A DNA stretch of 64,000 nucleotides from Microbacterium sp. zg-B185 (GTDB taxonomy: Bacteria; Actinomycetota; Actinomycetes; Actinomycetales; Microbacteriaceae), in contig NZ_CP126739.1 of NCBI RefSeq assembly GCF_030246885.1, positions 2,604,001 to 2,668,000 on the forward strand, written 5' to 3'. The notes under the pieces were generated by a model. The model was not told where the DNA came from and did no database searches. It saw nothing but the letters and a program-made list of their open reading frames with translations. A program made the translations under genes and the position numbers. Numbering within the stretch: position 1 is the stretch's first letter; every line of letters starts with the position of its first letter. Positions 42,345 through 53,500 of this stretch are shown here, piece by piece.

Positions 42345-43460
42345 TCAGAGGACGTCGCCCCGACCGGTGAGCTTCAGCGCATCCACGACGCCCTTGACGC
42401 GCTGCGCGTGCTCGCTGGTGGTCACCAGCAGCGCATCCTCGGTATCGACGATCACGATGTCCTTCACGCCGATGACGCTGATGATCCGCTGCGTCTGCGT
42501 CACCACGATGCCGCTGGAGGCATCCGCGAGGATCCTGGCGTTCTCGCCCAGGATGGCCAGATCGTTGCCGCGGCCGTGCGAGTTGAGCTTCGCGAGGCTC
42601 GCGAAATCCCCCACGTCGTCCCAGTCGAAGTGGCCGGGGATCACGGCCAGCCGTCCCTTGGCCGCCGCCGGCTCCGCGACGGCGTAGTCGATCGCGATCT
42701 TGGTGATCGTCGGCCACACCCGGTCCACGACCGGCCCGCGGGCATCGCGGTCATCCCACACCGCGGCCAGCTCCATCAGACCCGCGTGCAGCTCCGGCTG
42801 GTTCGCGGCGATCTCGTCGAGCAGCACGTCGGCGCGCGAGATGAACATGCCCGCGTTCCAGAGGTAGGAGCGGTCGGCGAGATACTCGCGGGCCGTCTCC
42901 AGGTCGGGCTTCTCCACGAACTTCTCGACCAGCGTCGCTTCGGGAGCGCCGGCCACCACCAGTTCACCTGCCTTGCGCATGTAGCCGAACCCGACCGCCG
43001 CTTCCGTGGGCTGGATGCCGATCGTGCAGATGTAGCCCTCGCGCGCGACTGCCACCGCCTGCTGCACCGCCCACTCGAACACCTGCGTGCCGCGGATCAC
43101 GTGATCGGCGGCGAACGCGCCGATGATGACGTCGGGCTCCCGCCGCGACAGGATCGCCGCGGCCAGACCGATCGCGGCCGCCGAGTCGCGGGGCTCCGAC
43201 TCGAGGACGACGTTCCGGTCGGGGATGGCCGGCAGCTCCCGCTCCACCGCCGCGCGGTGCGCGCGCCCGGTGACGACCGCGATGCGGTCCGGGCCCGACA
43301 GCGGCTCCAGTCGGTCCCAGGTGTCGCGCAGCAGGGAGTTGCCCGAGCCGGTCAGGTCGTGCAGGAACTTGGGCGCGTCAGCGCGGGAGAGCGGCCACAG
43401 CCTGCTCCCGATCCCCCCGGCGGGGATGACGGCGTAGAAGTCGGGAATCGGCTGGTGCAT
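42345..43460 (-). CDS. manC: Mannose-1-phosphate guanylyltransferase
   Basis: A 371-residue nucleotidyltransferase of the short (GTP-only) type, without the C-terminal isomerase domain of bifunctional ManC. It has the signature P-A-G-G-I-G-S-R-L-W-P-L-S-R-A-D-A-P-K-F, plus L-E-S-E-P-R-D-S-A-A-A-I and F-V-E-K-P-D. It makes GDP-mannose for glycolipids and glycans. TACGCT lies six bases before ATG 43460, suggesting a leaderless mRNA. It is divergent from sdhC. Confidence 0.93.
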   Translation of the reverse strand: MHQPIPDFYAVIPAGGIGSRLWPLSRADAPKFLHDLTGSGNSLLRDTWDRLEPLSGPDRIAVVTGRAHRAAVERELPAIPDRNVVLESEPRDSAAAIGLAAAILSRREPDVIIGAFAADHVIRGTQVFEWAVQQAVAVAREGYICTIGIQPTEAAVGFGYMRKAGELVVAGAPEATLVEKFVEKPDLETAREYLADRSYLWNAGMFISRADVLLDEIAANQPELHAGLMELAAVWDDRDARGPVVDRVWPTITKIAIDYAVAEPAAAKGRLAVIPGHFDWDDVGDFASLAKLNSHGRGNDLAILGENARILADASSGIVVTQTQRIISVIGVKDIVIVDTEDALLVTTSEHAQRVKGVVDALKLTGRGDVL

Positions 43461-43526
43461 GCCGCCAGCGTAGTGGCGGCGCCTGAGGGCATCGGATCCG
43501 TGCCGTCCCGGCCGGGTTCGGCGATT

Positions 43527-43544
43527 TGTCTCGACATCGAGACA
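43527..43544. promoter_or_regulatory. 18-bp palindrome upstream of sdhCDAB (candidate operator)
   Basis: TGTCTCGA-CA-TCGAGACA is a perfect 8-bp dyad located about 43 bases before the likely sdhC -10 (TAGGAT, 43587-43592). Its symmetry and position suit a regulator binding site. It sits in the 198-base gap between manC and sdhC, which is otherwise featureless except for GGGAGGA before the sdhC GTG. Confidence 0.6.
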
Positions 43545-43658
43545 CCTGGGGCTCGGCCTCCGTCGCCTCGCCTGCGTGAGCGGTCCTAGGATGGAGAAGA
43601 GCCGGCGCATGGTCCGCACCGGGCTGAAACGATCCCGCACCCTTCAGGGAGGACGACC

Positions 43659-44093
43659 GTGTCCGCAGGCACACGCTTGACACCGTCGGTATCCGAGACC
43701 ACCTCGAAAGTCCCGCGCGGAACGCTGTACCGCGGGCGCGAGGGCATGTGGTCCTGGGTACTGCACCGCATCACGGGGGTTGCGATCTTCTTCTTCCTCC
43801 TCGTCCACGTCCTGGACACCGCGCTGATCCGCGTCTCCCCCGAGGCGTACAACGCCGTCATCGGCACGTACAAGAACCCGATCATGGGCCTCGGTGAGGT
43901 CGTGCTGGTCGGCGCGATCGCGTACCACGCCTACAACGGTCTGCGCATCATCGTGGTGGACTTCTGGGCGAAGGGTGCCCGTCTGCAGCGTCAGCTCTGG
44001 TGGGGAGTCATCGGACTGTGGCTGGTGACGATGCTCGCATTCACGCCCCGTCATCTCATGAACGTCTTCGCCACGATGGGAGGCGGCCACTGA
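43659..44093 (+). CDS. sdhC: Succinate dehydrogenase cytochrome b subunit
   Basis: A 144-residue membrane anchor with GTG start and three hydrophobic helices. The haem region is W-V-L-H-R-I-T-G-V-A-I-F-F-F-L-L-V-H-V-L-D, with a further conserved histidine in A-Y-H-A-Y-N-G-L-R. GGGAGGA precedes the start. The stop overlaps the sdhD ATG. It anchors complex II in the membrane with SdhD. Confidence 0.93.
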   Translation: MSAGTRLTPSVSETTSKVPRGTLYRGREGMWSWVLHRITGVAIFFFLLVHVLDTALIRVSPEAYNAVIGTYKNPIMGLGEVVLVGAIAYHAYNGLRIIVVDFWAKGARLQRQLWWGVIGLWLVTMLAFTPRHLMNVFATMGGGH

Positions 44094-44542
44094 TGACTGC
44101 TGACACCATCGCCGCACCGCGCACTCCGCACACCGCACCGCGTCGCTCCGGACCCAACCTGGAGAAGTGGGGCTGGATCTACATGCGCGTCTCGGGCGTG
44201 CTGCTGGTCGTGCTCATCTTCGGCCATCTGTTCGTCAACCTGATGCTCGGCGAGGGCATCCACGGTCTGGACTTCGCGTTCGTCGTCGGCAAGTTCGCCA
44301 GCCCGTTCTGGCAGTGGTGGGACGTCCTCATGCTGTGGCTGGCGCTGATCCACGGCGCCAACGGCATGCGCACTGTCACCAACGACTACATCACCCATCC
44401 CAAGGTGCGCCGCGTCCTGGTGTGGGCGATCTGGCTGGCCGCCGGATTCCTCATCCTTCTGGGCACGCTGGTCGTCTTCACCTTCGACCCGTGCCTGGGC
44501 GTCACCGCGGACAGTTCCCTGTGGGACATGTGCCAGGCCTGA
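44093..44542 (+). CDS. sdhD: Succinate dehydrogenase membrane anchor subunit
   Basis: A 149-residue protein with three transmembrane helices. It begins with a Pro/Thr-rich tail, then [20 protein letters not shown] and [10 protein letters not shown]. These match actinobacterial SdhD and supply haem or quinone ligands. Its ATG lies inside the sdhC stop (TGATG). Confidence 0.93.
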   Translation: MTADTIAAPRTPHTAPRRSGPNLEKWGWIYMRVSGVLLVVLIFGHLFVNLMLGEGIHGLDFAFVVGKFASPFWQWWDVLMLWLALIHGANGMRTVTNDYITHPKVRRVLVWAIWLAAGFLILLGTLVVFTFDPCLGVTADSSLWDMCQA

Positions 44543-44588
44543 CCTACGCCCCGACGACACACCAGACAGACATAGAGGCATCCTTCAC

Positions 44589-46403
<1,815 letters not shown>

Positions 46404-46405
46404 AG

Positions 46406-47218
46406 ATGGCGTCCACGCTCGTAGAGACCGCTGATTCCTCGACCGCGCTCGGCGTGGACTCCGCCACCGGCCAGGCAGGCAGTTCGCCCGCGGCCGAGTC
46501 CGGCATCCAGTCGTTCCTGGTCACGTTCATCATCCGGCGCTTCAACCCCGAGGTGGATGAGGAGCCGCGCTGGGTGGACTACGACGTCGAGCTGTATTCC
46601 ACCGACCGCGTCCTGGATGCCCTCCACAAGATCAAGTGGGAGGTCGACGGATCGCTGACGTTCCGGCGCTCCTGCGCCCACGGCATCTGCGGCTCCGACG
46701 CGATGCGCATCAACGGCCGCAACCGGCTCGCCTGCAAGACCCTCATCAAGGATCTGGACATCTCGCAGCCGATCTACGTCGAGGCGATCAAGGGCCTGCC
46801 GCTGGAGAAGGACCTCATCGTCGACATGGAGCCGTTCTTCGCGTCGTTCCGCGACGTGCAGCCGTTCCTGATCGCAAACTCCACGCCCGAGCCGGGCAAG
46901 GAGCGCATCCAGTCGATCGTGGACCGCGAGGTCTTCGACGACACCACCAAGTGCATTCTCTGCGCGGCATGCACCTCCTCGTGCCCCGTCTTCTGGACCG
47001 ATGGACAGTACTTCGGTCCCGCTGCGATCGTCAACGCGCACCGGTTCATCTTCGACTCGCGCGACGACGCGGGCGATGTCCGCCTGGACATCCTCAACGA
47101 CAAGGAGGGCGTGTGGCGCTGCCGCACCACCTTCAACTGCACTGAGGCATGCCCCCGCGGCATCGAGGTGACCAAGGCGATCGCCGAAGTGAAGCAGGCC
47201 ATCCTCCGCGGACGCTGA
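46406..47218 (+). CDS. sdhB: Succinate dehydrogenase iron-sulfur subunit
   Basis: A 270-residue protein. The [2Fe-2S] ligands are in R-S-C-A-H-G-I-C-G-S-D-A and R-L-A-C. The [4Fe-4S] and [3Fe-4S] clusters are in C-I-L-C-A-A-C-T-S-S-C-P and C-R-T-T-F-N-C-T-E-A-C-P-R-G. It carries electrons from SdhA to quinone. A 35-residue Ser/Ala/Thr-rich N-terminal extension precedes the fold. Confidence 0.97.
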   Translation: MASTLVETADSSTALGVDSATGQAGSSPAAESGIQSFLVTFIIRRFNPEVDEEPRWVDYDVELYSTDRVLDALHKIKWEVDGSLTFRRSCAHGICGSDAMRINGRNRLACKTLIKDLDISQPIYVEAIKGLPLEKDLIVDMEPFFASFRDVQPFLIANSTPEPGKERIQSIVDREVFDDTTKCILCAACTSSCPVFWTDGQYFGPAAIVNAHRFIFDSRDDAGDVRLDILNDKEGVWRCRTTFNCTEACPRGIEVTKAIAEVKQAILRGR

Positions 47219-47237
47219 CCGCCGGTATGCTCCGAGC

Positions 47238-48473
47238 GTGAGCACCCCTCCGGTTTCCGCCTTACGCTCGCGAGCTGCCGTCAGCGCCGCGTACGCCGCG
47301 CAAGGGTTCGGCTACGCGGTGGTGGTGACCTCGCTGCCGGTGTTCAAGGACCGTCAGGGGATCGACGACGTCGGGGTCTCGCTGATCGTCCTGCTGGTAT
47401 GCGTGACGGCGGCGGTCGGCTCGATCATCGCGGATGTGCTGGCCAAGTGGCGGGGCAGCCGAGTCGCTCTGAGCGTTGCGCTGGCGTTCGAGGTCCTCGC
47501 CCTCGTCGCGATCGTGCTGACTGCCCTGGTGCCGGGGCTTGCGCTCTGGGTGTTCGTGGCCGCGTTCGGCATCTACGGGATCGGTCTGGGCGGCGTGGAC
47601 GCCGCGGGCGCCATGCAGGGCGTGCTCGTGCAACGGCGATACGGACGCGACATCATGGGCGGATACTTCGCCGCCTACACCGCCGCCGCCATCGTCGGGG
47701 CCCTCGCCGTGGCCGGCTCGACGGCGGTCGGGCTTGCCGTGGTCATGCCGCTCACGCTCGCCGCGATCGTGGCGAGCGCGGTGGCGCTGCTCGGTGCAGG
47801 CGCGTTCGACCCGGCGCGGGCTGCGGCGCCGGTGGGCCGGCACGGCAAGGCACCGCTCCCCCGACGCGGGATCTGGCTCTTCGGCTTCGTGCTGCTCGCG
47901 GCGTTCACCGTGGATTCGGCGGTGAGCACCTGGAGCACCGTGTACCTGCAGGATCAGCTGCTGACCGCTGGCGCCCTGGCGCCGCTGGGCTACGCCGCCT
48001 ATCAGGCGGCGATCCTGGTCACGCGGCTGCTCACCGATCCCGCCGTCGGGCGGTTCGGCCGCACCCGGGTCGTCCTCGCCGCCGCGGTCATCTCCCTCCT
48101 GGGATGCGGGCTGGTCGCGCTCCTGCCGTTCCCGGTCGCCGCCATCGGGGGGTTCGCTCTGGCCGGCGTGGCCGTAGGCGCGCTCGTGCCGCTGACCTTC
48201 ACCTCCGCCGGTGCGCTGGCCCCGGCGCGCAGCGACGAGATCATCGCCCGCGTGAACCTGTTCAACTACGTCGGCGCGGTGCTGGGAGCGGTCATGCTCG
48301 GCCTCCTCGCCGACTCTCCCGGCCTGGGAGTCGCCTTCCTGCTTCCGGCGGCCCTCCTGGTGCCGGTGCTGCTGACCGCGCGGCGGTTCCGTGCACCCGT
48401 GGCCCTCACCTCCTCAGCGCCGCTGACCGCCGTCTCCGCGGGCGGCGAAGCCGCGGCATCCGTCGATGACTAA
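47238..48473 (+). CDS. MFS transporter
   Basis: A 411-residue membrane protein with about twelve hydrophobic helices and GTG start. The cytoplasmic loop between helices 2 and 3 carries A-K-W-R-G-S-R-V-A-L-S, and the second half has G-R-F-G-R-T-R-V-V-L-A, both loose MFS loop motifs. No substrate can be inferred. TATGCT lies six bases before the GTG, so the mRNA is probably leaderless and separate from sdhB. Confidence 0.82.
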   Translation: MSTPPVSALRSRAAVSAAYAAQGFGYAVVVTSLPVFKDRQGIDDVGVSLIVLLVCVTAAVGSIIADVLAKWRGSRVALSVALAFEVLALVAIVLTALVPGLALWVFVAAFGIYGIGLGGVDAAGAMQGVLVQRRYGRDIMGGYFAAYTAAAIVGALAVAGSTAVGLAVVMPLTLAAIVASAVALLGAGAFDPARAAAPVGRHGKAPLPRRGIWLFGFVLLAAFTVDSAVSTWSTVYLQDQLLTAGALAPLGYAAYQAAILVTRLLTDPAVGRFGRTRVVLAAAVISLLGCGLVALLPFPVAAIGGFALAGVAVGALVPLTFTSAGALAPARSDEIIARVNLFNYVGAVLGAVMLGLLADSPGLGVAFLLPAALLVPVLLTARRFRAPVALTSSAPLTAVSAGGEAAASVDD

Positions 48474-48482
48474 CCTGTCACC

Positions 48483-49796
48483 GTGAGCCACAAGAGCGCA
48501 TCCGAGGCGCGCACCGCCGCAGCGGAGGCCGCCCGCACGGAGCAGACGCTCCGGCAGAGGTGGGAGGGGACGCAGGGTTCCATCCGCGAGCGCATCGACG
48601 AGCCCATCCAGGCCGCCACCCGGCTCACGCAGCGGACGCTGGCGTGGTTCCCGGTACGCGTGTGGCGCCACTTCCTCCAGAACAACGGCTTCCTGCTCGG
48701 GGCGGGCATCAGCTACCAGGGGCTGTTCGCGATCTTCGCCGCCATCTACGTCACCTTCGCCGTCACCGGACTCTGGCTCGGCGGCAACACCGAGGCCGTC
48801 AACGCGGTGATCACGCTGATCAACAGCTACATCCCCGGGCTGATCGGCCCGCAGGGAGTCATCACCACAGCGGAGGTTCAGGAGATCGCCTCAAACGCGA
48901 CCGGGGCGCTGAGCATCACCGGGCTGATCGCATTCGGTGCCGTGATCTGGACCGCGATCGGCTGGGTGACCTATTCGCGGCGCGGCGTGCGGGACATGTT
49001 CGGAATCCCCCCGGACCGGCGCAGCTACGTGCTGCTGAAGGCGCGCGACCTGGCCGCGGCTCTCATCTTCGGCGCAGCGCTGATCGTCGGCGCGGCGCTG
49101 ACCTGGGTCAGCTCGTGGGCGCTGTCCTGGCTGCTCTCGCTGTTCGGGATCGACCTGGGCCCGGGCATGGTCGATGTCAGCATTCGCATCGGGTCGGTGA
49201 TCGTGTCGTTCGCGATCAACGCGGCCGCCCTCGCGGCCCTGTTCCGATTCCTCACCGACACGTCGCTGCAGTGGCGCATGATCTGGCCCGGCGCACTGCT
49301 GGGCGGGGCGGCGCTGACGGTGCTCCAGTTCAGCGCCGGTGTGCTGGTCAGCTACACCCCGTCCAACCCGCTGCTGGCCACGTTCGCGATCTTCGTCGGC
49401 CTGCTGCTGTGGTTCAAGATCAGCGGGATCATCATGCTGGTGGCTGCCGCCTGGATCGCGGTGGCGTCCCAGGACAAGCACATCCCGATCTTCGCCCCGA
49501 GCGAGGCCGAGCAGATCGCTGCGGAGCACCGCGCACTCCTCCTGGCCGCGCAGGTGCGCCTGCGCGCGGCGCGGGAAGCCCGCGCGACCGCCCCCTGGTA
49601 TCGCGCGTGGCGCGCCGACTTCGCCGTCCGGGAGGCCGAGGACGAGCTGCGAGAGGTGGAGGCGTCCGCACCCCCGCCGCGCCCGGCCGCCTCCGCGCAC
49701 GCGGCGCGCGCGGCGGCACGCAAGGCCACCGCCGTGACGCCCGCTCCCGATCCGGCCGCGCCGGTGCACACGCCGCATGTCCGGCGTGGTCATTAA
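48483..49796 (+). CDS. YihY/BrkB-family membrane protein
   Basis: A 437-residue protein with GTG start. About six transmembrane segments fill residues 60-330, beginning F-L-L-G-A-G-I-S-Y-Q-G-L-F-A-I-F-A-A, the BrkB/YihY signature. The C-terminal 100 residues are a cytoplasmic Ala/Arg/Pro-rich tail. The family was once called ribonuclease BN, but that assignment is wrong; its role is not established. TAACCT six bases before the GTG suggests a leaderless start. Confidence 0.85.
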   Translation: MSHKSASEARTAAAEAARTEQTLRQRWEGTQGSIRERIDEPIQAATRLTQRTLAWFPVRVWRHFLQNNGFLLGAGISYQGLFAIFAAIYVTFAVTGLWLGGNTEAVNAVITLINSYIPGLIGPQGVITTAEVQEIASNATGALSITGLIAFGAVIWTAIGWVTYSRRGVRDMFGIPPDRRSYVLLKARDLAAALIFGAALIVGAALTWVSSWALSWLLSLFGIDLGPGMVDVSIRIGSVIVSFAINAAALAALFRFLTDTSLQWRMIWPGALLGGAALTVLQFSAGVLVSYTPSNPLLATFAIFVGLLLWFKISGIIMLVAAAWIAVASQDKHIPIFAPSEAEQIAAEHRALLLAAQVRLRAAREARATAPWYRAWRADFAVREAEDELREVEASAPPPRPAASAHAARAAARKATAVTPAPDPAAPVHTPHVRRGH

Positions 49797-49806
49797 GCTG
49801 AGACGC

Positions 49807-50655
49807 GTGCCACATCGCGTCCGCATCGCCTCGATCAATGTCAACGGGATCCGGGCGGCGACCCGCAAGGGCATGCTCGAATGGCTGGATGCCGCGGACG
49901 TGGACATCATGGCACTGCAGGAGGTCCGCGCCAGCGCCGACGAGCTGAGGCTTGCGCTGCCGGGGTGGGAGCTGGTCAACGACGAGGCCCTCGCCAAGGG
50001 CCGCGCCGGCGTCGCGATCGCAAGTCGGATCGTGCCGGTGCAGGTGCGCACCGTGCTCGGCCAGGAGGGCCTGGACAGCGCGGGCAGATGGCTCGAGGCC
50101 GACATCGAGATCGACGGCGAACGCCTCACCGTGGTCAGCGCGTACGTGCACACCGGCGAGGCCGATACGCCCCGCCAGGATGCGAAGTGGGCGTTCCTGG
50201 ACGCGATGGAGGCTCGCCTGCCGCTCCTGGCCGCGGCATCCCCGCTGTCCCTGGTCATGGGCGATCTGAACGTCGGGCACCGCGAACTGGACATCCGCAA
50301 CTGGAAGGGCAACGTCAAGAAGGCGGGCTTCCTGCCCCGCGAGCGCGCCTACTTCGACCGCTTCCTCGGCCCCGCCGGCGCACAGGTCACGGGGGTCGAC
50401 GGGTCCACCGGCACGGGGCTGGGCTGGGTGGATGTCGGGCGCGCACACGCCGGCGAGATCGACGGCCCGTACACGTGGTGGTCGATGCGGGGGCGGGCGT
50501 TCGACAACGACTCCGGCTGGCGCATCGATTACCACCTCGCCACCCCGCAGCTGGCCGCGCGGGTCACCGATTACCGCGTCGTTCGCGCCCCGTCCTGGGA
50601 CACCCGCTGGAGCGATCACGCGCCCGTGGTCGCGGACTACCGGCTCGGCAGCTGA
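49807..50655 (+). CDS. xth: Exodeoxyribonuclease III
   Basis: A 282-residue AP endonuclease/exonuclease III family protein. Catalytic segments are S-I-N-V-N-G-I-R-A-A, M-A-L-Q-E-V-R-A, G-D-L-N-V-G-H, W-R-I-D-Y-H-L-A-T and W-S-D-H-A-P-V. It cleaves at abasic sites in base-excision repair. The GTG at 49807 is preferred: TAAGCT lies seven bases upstream and the protein begins at the conserved fold; an ATG at 49777 would overlap the previous gene. Confidence 0.93.
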   Translation: MPHRVRIASINVNGIRAATRKGMLEWLDAADVDIMALQEVRASADELRLALPGWELVNDEALAKGRAGVAIASRIVPVQVRTVLGQEGLDSAGRWLEADIEIDGERLTVVSAYVHTGEADTPRQDAKWAFLDAMEARLPLLAAASPLSLVMGDLNVGHRELDIRNWKGNVKKAGFLPRERAYFDRFLGPAGAQVTGVDGSTGTGLGWVDVGRAHAGEIDGPYTWWSMRGRAFDNDSGWRIDYHLATPQLAARVTDYRVVRAPSWDTRWSDHAPVVADYRLGS

Positions 50656-50724
50656 CGCGCGGGCGTGCGCCTGCGATGCTCGGGAATCCCCTGCACCGGA
50701 GGTCGCGGCATCCGTCGCCCCTAG

Positions 50725-51738
<1,014 letters not shown>

Positions 51739-51762
51739 GGCCCGCCCCGCTCTGCTATCGCG

Positions 51763-51947
51763 CTCGGCAGCCCCGCTCGCCTGTCACGCTCGGCTGCCCC
51801 GCTCGCCTGTCACGATCGGCGCGCCCCGCCGGCGTGTTGTGACAGGCGAGCCGGAGGCCGACCGACGCCTGTGCCGCGCCACGCACCGACAGCCCCGCTC
51901 CCCTGTCACGATCCGCGCGCCCCAGCGGCGTGTTGTGACAGGCGAGC
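51763..51947. repeat. Cluster of 51-bp inverted repeats (two full copies and a half)
   Basis: A 26-bp unit (51763-51788) is repeated at 51789-51814. The second unit enters a full element at 51801-51851 with perfect 13-bp arms GCTCGCCTGTCAC / GTGACAGGCGAGC. A second full element lies at 51897-51947 (arms GCTCCCCTGTCAC / GTGACAGGCGAGC). Read on the minus strand, both carry CAACACGCCG and align over 51 bp with the elements of the 21.0-kb array. This fills most of the gap 51739-52004 between trpS and the GNAT pseudogene. Confidence 0.92.
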
Positions 51948-52004
51948 AATGGGGGAGCGAGTTCTTCTCGCGGGGCTGTGCGCGCGGGCGGCTAACCTGG
52001 CCGG

Positions 52005-52573
52005 GTGGAACCCTGTCACCCTGGTCACGGAACGGCTGACCCTCTCCGCGCCGACGGACGCGGACGTCGACGCGATCTACGCCGCGTGCCAGGACCCGGA
52101 CATCCAGCGGTACACCACGCTCCCCTCGCCCTACGAACGGCGTCACGCGAACGGCTTCATCCCCTTCGCGCGCACCCGCCGGGCCCAGGACGCGGAGGCC
52201 ACGTGGGCGATCCGTGAGGACGGCCCGGCTGGCCGGCATGATCAGCATCAACGGCATCAGCGCGGGCGGCACCGGAGAGATCGGCTACTGGGTGGCGCCG
52301 ACGGCCCGTCGCCGCGCCGTGCTCACCGAGGCGGCCCGCGCCGTGATCGATTGGGGCTTCAGCGGCGCCGGTCCGGCACTGCAGCGGCTCCAGTGGCGCG
52401 CCGTGGCGGGCAACGTCGCCTCCGCGCGGTCCGCGCGCGCCCTCGGGTTCCGGTACGAAGGGCTCCTGCGCGGCGCCCTGGCCAACTCGTTCGGGCGGGA
52501 CGACGGCTGGATCGCCGGGCTGCTGCCGCAGGACGACCGGATGCCGCAGCCCTGGCCGGTGCTCCCCGACTGA
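52005..52573 (+). pseudogene. GNAT N-acetyltransferase with two +1 frameshifts
   Basis: The translation reads as a RimJ-like GNAT domain spread over three frames. GTG 52005 begins V-E-P; one extra C in the CCC at 52011-52013 shifts the frame, after which V-T-L-V-T-E-R-L-T-L and D-P-D-I-Q-R-Y-T-T follow. An extra C near 52226-52228 shifts again into L-A-G-M-I-S-I-N, E-I-G-Y-W-V-A-P and N-V-A-S-A-R-S-A-R-A-L-G-F-R-Y-E-G. Removing one C from each CCC restores a continuous 188-residue acetyltransferase ending at TGA 52573. TAACCT lies six bases before the GTG. The gene is broken, or the sequence has two homopolymer errors. Confidence 0.85.
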
Positions 52574-52612
52574 GCCGGGCCCTCCCAGACCACCACGTGG
52601 AAGGATGGAACC

Positions 52613-53485
52613 ATGCCGGAGATGCCCGAAGTCCAGGGGCTCGTCGACTTCCTGGGTGGACGCACGACGGGCCTGACGATCACGCGGGTCACCGTCGCGG
52701 CGTTCGCGGCGCTGAAGACCTACGACCCTCCGGTGGACGCCCTGGTCGGCGCCGAGATCACCGGCGCAACGCGGCACGGCAAGTTCATCGACCTGGCCAC
52801 CACCACGACGGATGCCGCACCCCATCTGATCTTCCATCTCGCCAAGGCCGGGTGGCTGAGGTGGTACGACGAGCTTCCTGCGACCATCATCCGCCCGGGC
52901 AAGACCCCCATCGCCCTGCGGGTGGCGTTCTCGGACGGGTCCGGATTCGATCTGACCGAAGCGGGCACCAAGAAATCCCTCGCCGTGTACGTGGTCACCG
53001 ATCCGCAGGACGTGCCCGGAATCGCGCGGCTGGGACCCGATCCGCTCGATCCGGCCTTCACGCGCGACACGCTCGCCGGGCTGGTGCAGGGTCGGCGCAC
53101 GCAGATCAAGGGCGTGCTGCGCGATCAGTCGATCCTGGCCGGGGTGGGCAACGCCTATTCGGATGAGATCCTGCACGACGCCCGGATGTCGCCGTATGCC
53201 CTCGCAGCGACCCTCACCGACGAGGACATCGACGGACTGCACGCCGCGATGACCCGCACACTGGCCGAGGCGGTCGCCACGGCATCCGGCAAGCCGCCCG
53301 CCGAGCTGAAGGATGCCAAGCGTCGCGGTATGCAGGTGCACGGCCGCCGCGGCGAGACCTGCCCGGTGTGCGGCGATGTCGTGCGCAGCGTCTTCTTCGC
53401 CGACAACTCGCTGGAGTACTGCGCCACCTGCCAGACCGGCGGCAAGATCCTCGCCGATCGCCGGCTCTCGCGACTGCTCAAGTAG
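52613..53485 (+). CDS. Fpg/Nei-family DNA glycosylase
   Basis: A 290-residue glycosylase. The N-terminus M-P-E-M-P-E-V-Q supplies the catalytic proline and glutamate. The helix-two-turn-helix segment is G-V-L-R-D-Q-S-I-L-A-G-V-G-N-A-Y-S-D-E-I-L. The C-terminal zinc finger is C-P-V-C...C-A-T-C. It removes oxidised bases such as 8-oxoguanine or formamidopyrimidines. AAGGA precedes the ATG. It converges with glpK. Confidence 0.93.
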   Translation: MPEMPEVQGLVDFLGGRTTGLTITRVTVAAFAALKTYDPPVDALVGAEITGATRHGKFIDLATTTTDAAPHLIFHLAKAGWLRWYDELPATIIRPGKTPIALRVAFSDGSGFDLTEAGTKKSLAVYVVTDPQDVPGIARLGPDPLDPAFTRDTLAGLVQGRRTQIKGVLRDQSILAGVGNAYSDEILHDARMSPYALAATLTDEDIDGLHAAMTRTLAEAVATASGKPPAELKDAKRRGMQVHGRRGETCPVCGDVVRSVFFADNSLEYCATCQTGGKILADRRLSRLLK

Positions 53486-53500
53486 ACCTCGCCGGAGGCG

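Noticed and set aside
52005..52217. 70-residue protein from GTG 52005 in its own frame
   Set aside because: It is the shifted frame of the GNAT domain; the conserved acetyltransferase sequence lies in the other two frames.
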